NCBI GenBank assembly: GCA_963756525.1
Contig: CAVWNR010000002.1
Span: 1 to 64,000 of the forward strand
Length of the DNA: 64,000 bases
Direction: 5' to 3'
Source of the DNA: CAVWNR01 sp963756525
GTDB taxonomy: Bacteria > Actinomycetota > Actinomycetes > Mycobacteriales > Jatrophihabitantaceae
Below the pieces are notes generated by a model that did no database searches, was not told where the DNA came from, and saw nothing but the letters and a program-made list of their open reading frames with translations. This document shows, piece by piece, positions 1 through 6,721 of the stretch. Within the stretch, counting starts at the first letter, position 1, and each line of letters begins with the position of its first letter. The position numbers were made by a program, and so were the translations under genes.

Positions 1-1
1 G

Positions 2-75
2 TGGAGCTGAGGGGATTCGAACCCCTGACCCCCTCGATGCGAACGAGGTGCGCTACCGGACTGCGCCACAGCCCC
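2..75 (-). tRNA. tRNA-Ala(CGC)
   Basis: Read on the minus strand this folds as a complete cloverleaf. The acceptor stem GGGGCTG pairs with CAGCTCC, which places a G3:U70 wobble, the alanine identity element. The anticodon stem CCTCG/CGAGG encloses TTCGCAT, giving anticodon CGC for GCG codons. The T-arm AGGGG-TTCGAAT-CCCCT is perfect. The discriminator A is at position 2 and the first C of a CCA tail at position 1, so the gene lies against the window edge. Confidence 0.95.
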
Positions 76-140
76 AGGACGACCTGGTCGGCCCGAACGG
101 ACCGCTGGCAAGGTTAGCAGGCGGCGCGATCGAGGATGGC

Positions 141-827
141 TCAACCGGCCCGGCGCCGGGCCTGCGCCACCGCAGCGCCCTCGCCGTAGACGCCGGCGAG
201 ATCGACGGTATCCAGGGTCTGCAGCTCCGGGTCGTCGTCGTCGATGCGCACCTGGGTAGAGGGCTCGGCGACGATTCGCTCGATCGCCGGGACGTCGTGC
301 ATCCGAGGACGCCGGCTCACCGAGCGAAGCTGGCGAGCGGCGCGCCGATCCCGGTCGCGCAGCGCCTGGCGGCGAAGGAAGAGCAGGTAACCGGCGAGGC
401 AGAACAGGAACGCCCCGGCGACCAGCCACACCACGCCGCCCATGAGAACCGCGATCCCGATGGCGGCCGCGCTTCCCAGACCGAGCGCGGAGAGCGCTCG
501 GCGACGGCGCGCCATCATGGCCCGGCGGCCGGCCGACATCTCGCTGCGATCTTCCATGGCTGCCTCCTGCACGACGGGCACCGGACGCCGGTTCGTCGCA
601 ATGTCGAATTCGTGAGACTCCGCGATCGCCGGGCGGGACGCGGCGCGCCAGCCTATGACGCGCGGCATCACGCGCGTGCGATCATCAGCGCTGACAGCCC
701 GAACAGCCGAGGGACCGGTGCGCCGGAGCCGACGTCGCGCGCGCCGCCTGGCGCCCGGGAAGATCATCGGAACGACGACGATGATCCAGAGCACGGTCAG
801 CACGACGACGGTCAGCATCGGGGGCAT
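141..827 (-). CDS. sepX: SepX/GlpR-like divisome membrane protein
   Basis: This 228-residue membrane protein has an N-terminal hydrophobic segment (residues 1-22), a long Arg-rich basic region, a strongly hydrophobic stretch around residues 108-148 that could span twice, and an acidic tail containing DDDD. No enzyme motif is seen. Identification rests mainly on context: two genes upstream is the gephyrin-like glp, and the order galU-glp-GNAT-this gene matches the actinobacterial locus whose last gene encodes the Glp receptor GlpR (SepX in Streptomyces), which acts at the division septum and cell pole. The ATG at 827 is chosen because GGAGGT lies 9 bases before it; the frame stays open upstream into the GNAT gene, but those codons look non-coding. 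The assignment is by family and synteny. Confidence 0.75.
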   Translation of the reverse strand: MPPMLTVVVLTVLWIIVVVPMIFPGARRRARRRLRRTGPSAVRAVSADDRTRVMPRVIGWRAASRPAIAESHEFDIATNRRPVPVVQEAAMEDRSEMSAGRRAMMARRRRALSALGLGSAAAIGIAVLMGGVVWLVAGAFLFCLAGYLLFLRRQALRDRDRRAARQLRSVSRRPRMHDVPAIERIVAEPSTQVRIDDDDPELQTLDTVDLAGVYGEGAAVAQARRRAG

Positions 828-949
828 CGCCGTCGCACCTCCAGTCACAGCAGTAACAGGCTCGGGCAAACGGTAACGAGTCGAACGCCGCGCACCGGGC
901 ACCCGGCCCGGCGTGTCGGCGCAGCAACCCGGGCGGTGCCCCGCCCGGA

Positions 950-1591
950 TCAGCGGCGAGAGCCGGCCCGCCAGTCGGGCGCCGGGGGCAGCGACGGCAG
1001 CCGGGCGAGCACGGCGGTCCCGCGGACCTCCTCTGCAGTGATCGCGAACGCAATGTGATCCCGCCACCCGCCGTCGATGTCGAGGAACCGCTCGTAGTAG
1101 CCCTCGCGGCGCAGCCGAAGCTTCTCGACCACGCGCAGGCTCGCCGAGTTCTCCGGCCGGATGTCGACCTCAACCCGGTGCAGTCCCACCGCCGTGAAGC
1201 AATGGTCGATCGCCAACGCGAGCGCGGTGGGCGTGATGCCGCGTCCGGCGACGGCTCCGTCGACCCAGTAGCCGGCCGTGCACGACCGAAGCACGCCGTA
1301 GACGACGTTGGAAATGTTGATCTGCCCGACCAGCCGGCCGCCGTAGGTGATCACGAACGGCAGCATCGTCCCCGCCCGCCCGGCCTTGCGCAGGGCGGAG
1401 ACGAGCGCCGGCCATGCCGACACGGCGTGCCGCTCGGCCCAGCGCAGCGACGAGGTGGGCTCCCAGGGGGCGAGCCAGGCTTCGTTGCGCAGCCGGGTCT
1501 CGCTCCAGGCGCGCGCGTCACGCAGTCGCGGCGGGCGCAGCGTGACCGGCCCAGCCGACAGCTCGGCCGGCCAACCCGGGTGTACAGCCAC
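950..1591 (-). CDS. GNAT N-acetyltransferase, RimJ-like
   Basis: This 213-residue protein has the GNAT acetyl-CoA fold of the RimJ/RimL type. It has an early strand VTLRPPRLRDARAW, a central segment ending in GYWVDGAVAGRGITPTALAL (the R-G-I-T acetyl-CoA loop, variant of Q/RxxGxG/A), and the late motif HRVEVDIRPENSASLRVVEKL, where N-S-A-S is the usual catalytic/CoA edge. It starts at GTG 1591, one base after the end of glp, so the two are almost certainly co-transcribed. Its neighbours are a cell-division pair, and the same GNAT is conserved at this locus in other actinobacteria; its substrate is not evident. The Ala- and Arg-rich C-terminal tail looks unstructured. Confidence 0.85.
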   Translation of the reverse strand: MAVHPGWPAELSAGPVTLRPPRLRDARAWSETRLRNEAWLAPWEPTSSLRWAERHAVSAWPALVSALRKAGRAGTMLPFVITYGGRLVGQINISNVVYGVLRSCTAGYWVDGAVAGRGITPTALALAIDHCFTAVGLHRVEVDIRPENSASLRVVEKLRLRREGYYERFLDIDGGWRDHIAFAITAEEVRGTAVLARLPSLPPAPDWRAGSRR

Positions 1592-1592
1592 G

Positions 1593-2831
1593 TCAGCGGT
1601 AGGAGAGCAGCAACGGGATGACGGTCACCCGCGACCCGGCGACGACCTCGGTGACCTCCTCGTCGATGACGACGAGGCAGTTGGCCGAGGCCATGGCCCC
1701 GATCAGGTGCGAGCCGGGGCCACCGACGAACGACACCGTGTAGCCGCCGTTCGCCTCCCGGTGCAGGATGCCGCGGCGGTACTGGCGAACTCCGGCCGGG
1801 CTCTCGGCCCGCTCCAGCGCGGTCGCCTGAACCGTCGCGCGGTGGATGCTCCGCTTGCCGAGCAGCTTGCGGATCGCTGGGCGGACGAAGACCTCGAACG
1901 ACACCAGCGCGCTCACCGGATTGCCGGGCAGGCAGAAGATCGGCACACGGTCGCCCAGGTGACCGAATCCCTGCGGCCGACCGGGCTGCATGGCGACCCG
2001 GGTGAACTCGACGGTGCCGAGCTCGGAGAGCGCCTGCTTGACGATGTCGAACGCCCCCATGCTCACCCCGCCGGTGGTGACGAGGATGTCGGCGCGCAGC
2101 AGCTGCGTCTCGAGGACGTCGAGCAGCTGGCTGTGGTCGTCCGGGACGATGCCGACGCGGTAGGCGTTCGCACCCGCGTCGCGGGCCGCGGCGGCGATCA
2201 GGTAGGAGTTGGCATCGACCACCTCGCCGAACGCCGGCCGCCGGCCCACCTCGACCAGCTCACTGCCGGTGGAGATCACCTGCACGCGTGGCCTAGGGCG
2301 GACGACCACCCGGTCGCGTCCGATCGCGGCGAGCAGGGCGATCTGCTGCGGACCCAGGGCGGCGCCTGCGGGCAACGCCGGCGCACCTGTCGGGAGGTCC
2401 TCGCCGGCCCGGCGTACGCACTCGCCGGTGCGCACCGCACGCAGCAGCGCCACGCGGGCAAGCCCGCGGTCGGTGTCCTCCAGCGGGATCACCGCGTCGG
2501 CACCGGCCGGGATGGGCGCGCCGGTCATGATCCGCATGGCGAGCCCCGGCCCCATACCCGAGCGGCTGCGCGCCCCCGCTGCGACATCACCGACCACCGG
2601 CAGCACGAGTGGCTTGTCCGGTCCGGCGGCGCGGGTGTCGATGGCACGCACCGCGTAGCCGTCCATCGCGGAGTTGTCGTAGCCGGGCAGTGCGACGTCG
2701 GTGACGATGTCCTCGGCGAGCAGCAGTCCCTGGGCGTCCAGTAGTAGTAACTGGATGGGGTCCAGGGAGCCGATCCCGTCGAGCACGATCGCGAGGTGCT
2801 CGTCGACCGAGCGCAGGCGGTCGTCAGCCAC
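1593..2831 (-). CDS. glp: Glp, gephyrin-like MoeA-family protein
   Basis: A 412-residue MoeA/gephyrin homologue. Visible family motifs are DNSAMDGYA near the N-terminus, STGSEL, DANSYL, the molybdopterin-binding TTGGVSMGAFD, MQPGRPQGFG and CLPGNPVSALVSFE, then the C-terminal MoeA domain. MoeA inserts molybdate into adenylylated molybdopterin, but next to sepX/glpR the actinobacterial member (Glp) is known as a division and polar-growth factor that binds FtsZ. The sequence alone does not say which role applies; all the catalytic-core motifs look intact, so both are possible. It starts at GTG 2831. The Shine-Dalgarno lies inside a short self-complementary stretch, AGGAGGCACCTCCT, immediately before the start. 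It forms one transcription unit with the GNAT and sepX genes. Confidence 0.88.
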   Translation of the reverse strand: MADDRLRSVDEHLAIVLDGIGSLDPIQLLLLDAQGLLLAEDIVTDVALPGYDNSAMDGYAVRAIDTRAAGPDKPLVLPVVGDVAAGARSRSGMGPGLAMRIMTGAPIPAGADAVIPLEDTDRGLARVALLRAVRTGECVRRAGEDLPTGAPALPAGAALGPQQIALLAAIGRDRVVVRPRPRVQVISTGSELVEVGRRPAFGEVVDANSYLIAAAARDAGANAYRVGIVPDDHSQLLDVLETQLLRADILVTTGGVSMGAFDIVKQALSELGTVEFTRVAMQPGRPQGFGHLGDRVPIFCLPGNPVSALVSFEVFVRPAIRKLLGKRSIHRATVQATALERAESPAGVRQYRRGILHREANGGYTVSFVGGPGSHLIGAMASANCLVVIDEEVTEVVAGSRVTVIPLLLSYR

Positions 2832-2870
2832 TAGGAGGTGCCTCCTCGAAGCATGCGGTGAACGGACAGG

Positions 2871-3755
2871 CTAGCCCTGGTCGACGTACTGACGCAGCCA
2901 CGCGGTGAAGTCGGCGCCGATTTCGGGGTGTCGTGACGCGATCTGCACCGTGGCCTGGAGGTAGTCGAGCGGATTGCCCGTATCGTAACGGCGGCCGCGG
3001 AACACCACCCCGTGCACCGGGACGCCGTCGTGTGCGAGGCGGCGGATGGCGTCGGTCAGCTGGATCTCGCCCAGCGCGCCGGGTTCGGTCCGGCGCAGCG
3101 CGTCGAAGATCTCGTTCGGCAGCACGTAGCGACCGATCACCGCGAGCGTGCTCGGCGCCTCGGCCGGGTGGGGCTTCTCGACCAGGTCCGCCACGGCGAC
3201 CACGTCGGCGCCGAGATCGGCGCCGGGCATCGGGGTGATGCTGCCGTAGGCCTGGATCTGCTCGCGTGGAACGTCGAGCAACGCCAGCACGGCGCCGCCA
3301 CGGTCGGCCTGCACGTCGATCATGGTCGAGAGCAGCGCGTCCCGGTCGTCGATCAGGTCGTCCGGGAGCAGCACCGCGACCGGGTCGCCGGCGGCGAACT
3401 GCTCGCCCTGAGCCACCGCGTGGCCGAGACCGCGCGGCTCGGCCTGGTCGACCTGGTGGATGCGCGCCAGGCTCGCGGGTCGGCGAATGCTCGTCAGAGC
3501 CGCCGGCTTACCCGCGACCGCAGCCTCCAACTCGGGATCGGGCGTGAAGTAGTCGGCGACCGATCGCTTGCCCGCATTGAGGACGAGCAGCACGTCGGCG
3601 ATGCCGCACCGGGCCGCCTCGTCGACGACCAGTTCGATCCCGGGCGTAGCGACGATCGGCAGCAGCTCCTTGGGCACCGCCTTGGTCACCGGCAGGAAGC
3701 GGGTGCCGCGCCCCGCCGCAGGGATCACCGCCTTGGCTACCCGATCGTTGGCCAT
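2871..3755 (-). CDS. galU: UTP-glucose-1-phosphate uridylyltransferase
   Basis: A 294-residue nucleotidyltransferase that makes UDP-glucose from UTP and glucose-1-phosphate for wall polysaccharides and glycolipids. The N-terminus has the nucleotide-binding signature AVIPAAGRGTRFLPVTKAVP and PKELLPIV. Further on are EPRGLGHAV, the metal-binding VLLPDDLID, VEKP and the sugar-binding RRYDTGNPLDYLQA, all typical of bacterial GalU at about the usual length. I take ATG 3755 (MANDRVAK); a longer in-frame start near 3890 would overlap the divergent neighbour and adds low-complexity residues. It precedes glp by 39 bases and is divergent from the 5-FCL gene, with a 71-base shared promoter region. Confidence 0.95.
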   Translation of the reverse strand: MANDRVAKAVIPAAGRGTRFLPVTKAVPKELLPIVATPGIELVVDEAARCGIADVLLVLNAGKRSVADYFTPDPELEAAVAGKPAALTSIRRPASLARIHQVDQAEPRGLGHAVAQGEQFAAGDPVAVLLPDDLIDDRDALLSTMIDVQADRGGAVLALLDVPREQIQAYGSITPMPGADLGADVVAVADLVEKPHPAEAPSTLAVIGRYVLPNEIFDALRRTEPGALGEIQLTDAIRRLAHDGVPVHGVVFRGRRYDTGNPLDYLQATVQIASRHPEIGADFTAWLRQYVDQG

Positions 3756-3826
3756 GCCAGGAAGATAGTGCTCGGCCCGCGGGCGGTTTCGGGTGACGGG
3801 ATGACCCGCTGCGAGAGACTGGCGAG

Positions 3827-4378
3827 GTGACCGCCGGAATCGAGAGCAAGCAAGCGCTGCGGGCGCGGTTGCTCGCCGCGCGGCGGGCACGCACGCCGGC
3901 AGAGATCGAGACCGCGCGGAACGCAGTGCGCACGCACGTGCTGCGCGAGTACGAGCGGGCGGCCCGGGCCGAGCGCCCGTGGCGGCGGGTCGCGGCCTAC
4001 GACCCGTTGCGTAGCGAGCCGGGGTCGCGTGAGTTGCTCGACGCGCTCACCGCTCGAGGCGTCGACGTGCTGGTGCCGGTGCTGTTGGACGATCGCGATC
4101 TCGACTGGACCGCCTGGCCGCTTGGTACAGACCCGCTCGGCGTCGACGCCGTCGCTTCCGCCGATGTCGTACTGGCTCCCGCGCTGGCCGTCGACGTCAC
4201 CGGCGTGCGGCTGGGACGAGGCGCGGGCTGTTATGACCGGACACTGCGCCGCGTGCGGTCAGGCGTGCCGGTAGCCGCGCTGCTCTACGACGACGAGGTC
4301 GTCGACGCGCTGCCGACCGATCCGTGGGACGTGCCGGTGAGCGCAGTGGTCACCCCGTCCGGGTGGCGCCAGATCTGA
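3827..4378 (+). CDS. 5-formyltetrahydrofolate cyclo-ligase
   Basis: A 183-residue 5-FCL (MTHFS) homologue. It converts 5-formyl-THF to 5,10-methenyl-THF using ATP and so recycles a dead-end folate. Visible features are the N-terminal SKQALRARLLAARRAR helix that contacts substrate, the central YDPLRSEPGSRELLDAL, and the C-terminal substrate loop VRLGRGAGCYDRTLRR, a slight variant of the family's RLGRGGGYYDR (G-G-Y became A-G-C). It starts at GTG 3827 with GCGAG close upstream. Gene order 5-FCL next to galU is common in actinobacteria. The replacement of GGYYD by AGCYD is worth noting, since the loop touches the folate, but the D and R are kept. Confidence 0.92.
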   Translation: MTAGIESKQALRARLLAARRARTPAEIETARNAVRTHVLREYERAARAERPWRRVAAYDPLRSEPGSRELLDALTARGVDVLVPVLLDDRDLDWTAWPLGTDPLGVDAVASADVVLAPALAVDVTGVRLGRGAGCYDRTLRRVRSGVPVAALLYDDEVVDALPTDPWDVPVSAVVTPSGWRQI

Positions 4379-4479
4379 CGGCGTCAGCCCGTCGAGTGGA
4401 CGTGGAACACGCTCATCGCGCATCATGGTTAGCAGTCCTAGGTATCGAGTGCTAGAACGTCGCTGAAGGATCGCCCGCC

Positions 4480-4836
4480 ATGCCCACCTACCAGTACAGG
4501 TGCACCAGCGCCGACTGCGACAACCGGTTCGAGTTGGTGCAGGCGTTCACCGACCCTGCGGCGACCGAGTGCCCCGTCTGCGGGCAGCCGGTCCGCAAGG
4601 TGTACGGCTCGGTCGGGGTGGTCTTCAAGGGCTCCGGCTTCTACCGCACCGACAGCCGGGCCGCCGCGACGGCCGGCGCGTCGAAGAACGGCGATGGCGC
4701 CGCGGGCAAGTCCGAGTCCGGGTCGGCCAAGAGCGAGTCCGGGTCGGCCAAGTCCGAATCTGGCGCGGGCAAGTCGACCGGTTCCAGTTCGTCGTCCGGC
4801 TCGGGAACCCCCGCAAAGGTGGCGGCTTCGGCCTGA
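4480..4836 (+). CDS. FmdB-family zinc-ribbon protein with low-complexity tail
   Basis: The first 55 residues are an FmdB zinc ribbon: PTYQYRC, then a second pair in ECPVCGQP, followed by VYGSVGVVFKGSGFYRTD, which is diagnostic of the family. Its function is unknown; it is often called a putative regulatory protein. The rest (about residues 60-118) is a disordered tail built on imperfect 21-bp tandem repeats that encode KSESGSA units between roughly 4707 and 4772, ending in Ser/Gly. Such repeats can change in number by slippage. The gene follows the 5-FCL gene in the same direction, 101 bases away. Confidence 0.88.
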   Translation: MPTYQYRCTSADCDNRFELVQAFTDPAATECPVCGQPVRKVYGSVGVVFKGSGFYRTDSRAAATAGASKNGDGAAGKSESGSAKSESGSAKSESGAGKSTGSSSSSGSGTPAKVAASA

Positions 4837-4892
4837 ACTCCGGCGATGCCAGCGACGCATCTGTTGGCGGGTGAACGCGGCGCCGCACCAGG

Positions 4893-4921
4893 TTTTCCAC
4901 AGCCGCAACCGGCTGTCCACA
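4893..4921 (+). promoter_or_regulatory. pair of DnaA-box-like sites
   Basis: Two direct nonamers, TTTTCCACA (4893-4901) and CTGTCCACA (4913-4921), lie exactly 20 bases apart, about two helical turns, in the gap before the SAF-domain gene. Each differs by one base from the actinobacterial DnaA consensus TTGTCCACA or the E. coli TTATCCACA. No other replication-origin feature is present, so an autoregulatory or DnaA-titrating site is more plausible than an origin. Binding is an inference. Confidence 0.35.
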
Positions 4922-4972
4922 GATTCGTCGCGCGTGCCGCGAGGGCCGCGCGAGCGCCCTAGCGTTGCGGCC

Positions 4973-5680
4973 ATGGCTGGACTCAGTGACCTGGCCGCCC
5001 GGCTGCGGGGCTGGCCACGGCGGGTGCTCGCGCTCTGCTGCCTGCTGCTGGCCGCCGGCAGCGCCGTCGCGGCCAGGTCCTCGCCGGCGCGGTCCGCGCA
5101 CGTGGTCGATCGCGACGTCGTGCTGGCCGCTCGTGACCTTCCGGCCGGCCGAACCCTCGCATTAGCGGACGTCGGGTTAGCCCGCTGGCCGCGCGACACT
5201 GCGCCGTCGAACGCCCTCGCGCGTCCCGCCGAGGCAGTCGGACGGCGGCTCAGTACGGCGATCCGCGCTGGCGAGGCGGTGACCACCACCCGGCTGGTCG
5301 GGCCGGATCTCACCTCGGGCCTTCCGCCGGGGATGGTCGCCATGACCGTGCCGCTCGCCAGCGCGGCCGCGGCCGCGCTGGTGCAACCGGGCGAGTCGGT
5401 CGACCTGATGGCGACGCCGAGCCAGGCCGACCAGCCCGGTGCGAGCAGCATTGCCAGTCTGGTCGCCGGGCAGGTCCGAGTTCTGGCCGTGATCGGTGTG
5501 CCGGCGGGCGCTGGCTCGGCCGGCGGATTCGCCGGCAGCGATGCGATCGGCAGCAACTCGATGGGCGCGGGCGATGCGTCGGCACCCGCACTGGTGGTCG
5601 CCGTCGACCGGGCCACCGCGCTGCGACTCGCCGGGCTCGCGGGCCGGTCAATGCTCGCTGTGGTGGGCAAATCGCCCTAG
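4973..5680 (+). CDS. SAF-domain (CpaB/RcpC-like) exported protein
   Basis: A 235-residue protein with an N-terminal signal or anchor (RRVLALCCLLLAAGSAVAA) followed by the SAF domain: VLAARDLPAGRTLALADVGLARWP and a second half with GMVAMTVPLASAAAAALVQPGESVDLMAT. This arrangement is that of CpaB/RcpC, the Flp-pilus assembly protein, and of the short actinobacterial SAF proteins of unknown role. No pilus genes (tadA, tadB, flp) are nearby, so a pilus function is not supported by context. ATG 4973 is used because the reading frame upstream is Arg-rich and unlike protein. The DnaA-box-like pair lies in its upstream region. Confidence 0.8.
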   Translation: MAGLSDLAARLRGWPRRVLALCCLLLAAGSAVAARSSPARSAHVVDRDVVLAARDLPAGRTLALADVGLARWPRDTAPSNALARPAEAVGRRLSTAIRAGEAVTTTRLVGPDLTSGLPPGMVAMTVPLASAAAAALVQPGESVDLMATPSQADQPGASSIASLVAGQVRVLAVIGVPAGAGSAGGFAGSDAIGSNSMGAGDASAPALVVAVDRATALRLAGLAGRSMLAVVGKSP

Positions 5681-5689
5681 CATCGCCGC

Positions 5690-5708
5690 CGGTGACACGC
5701 CGTCACCG
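5690..5708 (+). terminator. short hairpin between SAF gene and mscL
   Basis: CGGTGAC and GTCACCG form a perfect 7-bp stem around the loop ACGCC, 10 bases after the SAF-protein stop and 24 before the mscL start. No U-run follows. It may be a weak terminator or processing signal. Confidence 0.4.
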
Positions 5709-5731
5709 ACGGCATCCCCTAGGAGGTCCCG

Positions 5732-6166
5732 ATGTTCAAGGGGTTCAAGAATTTCCTCATGCGCGGCGATGTGATCATCATCGCGGTCGGTCTGGTCATC
5801 GCGCTGGCCTTCAGCACGCTGATCAGCGCCTTCACCACCAACGTGATCAACCCGCTGATCGCCGCCGCGCAGGGCGGGCATACGATCGGCCTGGGCTGGC
5901 AGCTGGGCAGTGCCGGCAACAAGGCCACCTTCCTCGACATCGGCGCCTTCATCTCGGCCGTGATCTACTTCGTCATATTCATGGCGGTCGTCTACTTCCT
6001 GATCGTCATGCCGTACAAGCACATCCGGGCTCGGCAGGGCGTCACCGTGTTCGGTGATCCGTCGCCGGTGAAGACCTGCCCGGCCTGCCGGTCCGACGAC
6101 CTGAATCCGGCCGCGACGAAGTGCAAGTACTGCGGCAGCGACCAGCCGACCACAACGACCGCCTGA
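5732..6166 (+). CDS. mscL: large-conductance mechanosensitive channel with C-terminal zinc ribbon
   Basis: A 144-residue MscL. The N-terminal helix and first membrane helix show the family signature FKGFKNFLMRGDVIIIAVGL (residues 2-21), a periplasmic loop, and a second membrane helix FISAVIYFVIFMAVVYFLIV. The channel opens under membrane tension and releases osmolytes on osmotic downshock. Unusually, after the second helix the protein carries KTCPACRSDDLNPAATKCKYCGSD, a four-Cys rubredoxin-like zinc ribbon, where E. coli MscL has a helical bundle. Actinobacterial variants with such tails exist; the role is unknown. A strong Shine-Dalgarno, CTAGGAGGTCCCG, precedes ATG 5732. Confidence 0.95.
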   Translation: MFKGFKNFLMRGDVIIIAVGLVIALAFSTLISAFTTNVINPLIAAAQGGHTIGLGWQLGSAGNKATFLDIGAFISAVIYFVIFMAVVYFLIVMPYKHIRARQGVTVFGDPSPVKTCPACRSDDLNPAATKCKYCGSDQPTTTTA

Positions 6167-6193
6167 CGGCGACCGGCTCGAGCAGCCGGCGCG

Positions 6194-6406
6194 TCACTCG
6201 TGATGCGGCGGGCGCTCCCGGCGGTACCACTCCGCGCTGCGCCGCGCGTCATCCGGCCACTCGCCCCAACCGGAGCTGCGTTCGTCGCCGGCTACCTCGG
6301 GGAGGACCGGCTCATCGTCGTCCGGCGTGCACCCGCTCGGCGCTGGCACCGTCGGCTGCGCGATGGCCGGCTCGTCGGGCGTCCCAGCATCGGGTGAGCG
6401 CGTCAC
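6194..6406 (-). CDS. small conserved actinobacterial protein of unknown function
   Basis: A 70-residue acidic protein whose C-terminal half, SSGWGEWPDDARRSAEWYRR followed by ERPPHHE, matches a short protein family I recognise in many actinobacteria (pattern GWG..PDD...WY..ERPPHH). No function is known. The N-terminus is Pro/Asp-rich and probably disordered. It starts at GTG 6406 without a clear Shine-Dalgarno, converges on mscL and is divergent from moaD with a 34-base gap, so its promoter overlaps the moaD promoter. Confidence 0.65.
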   Translation of the reverse strand: MTRSPDAGTPDEPAIAQPTVPAPSGCTPDDDEPVLPEVAGDERSSGWGEWPDDARRSAEWYRRERPPHHE

Positions 6407-6440
6407 CCGACCCAGTGTGCCGAGTGCTTGGATTCATCTC

Positions 6441-6689
6441 ATGGCCGCTCCCACCGTCACCGTCCGGTTCTGGGCGGGCGCCCGCCGGGCCGCGGGCCAC
6501 GCCGAGGAGTCGATCAGGGCTGCGACGCTGGGCGAGGTGCGCGCCGCGCTGCGCGATCGCCACGAGCTGACGGCGCTCGTCCGTGCCGCCACGTTGCTGG
6601 TCGACGGGCAGACGGTCGACGACGCCACGAGGCTCGACTCGGCGTCGGTGATCGACGTGCTACCCCCGTTCGCCGGCGGCGCTGGGTGA
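6441..6689 (+). CDS. moaD: MoaD-like molybdopterin synthase small subunit
   Basis: An 82-residue beta-grasp protein: TVTVRFWAGARRAAGHAEES, TLGEVRAALR, LLVDGQTVDD and the closing IDVLPPFAGG. MoaD carries sulfur as a C-terminal thiocarboxylate on the last Gly of a Gly-Gly and, with MoaE, converts cyclic pyranopterin to molybdopterin. Here two residues, Ala-Gly, follow the Gly-Gly before the stop, so the usual exposed diglycine end is absent in the raw translation. ATG 6441 is used; the next ORF begins 32 bases after the stop. moaE lies 1.1 kb away on the other strand in a moaC-mogA-moaE operon, which supports the assignment. Confidence 0.8.
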   Translation: MAAPTVTVRFWAGARRAAGHAEESIRAATLGEVRAALRDRHELTALVRAATLLVDGQTVDDATRLDSASVIDVLPPFAGGAG

Positions 6690-6721
6690 GGACCGTCCGA
6701 CCGGTGAGGCAGAGTGGGGAC

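Noticed and set aside
4707..4772. 21-bp tandem repeats, checked as a possible CRISPR-like array
   Set aside because: The repeats are contiguous without spacers and encode KSESGSA units in frame in the FmdB-like protein. No CRISPR array or cas gene was seen anywhere in the window.
4893..4921. Replication origin
   Set aside because: Only two DnaA-box-like sites, no AT-rich unwinding region and no dnaA, dnaN or parAB genes nearby.
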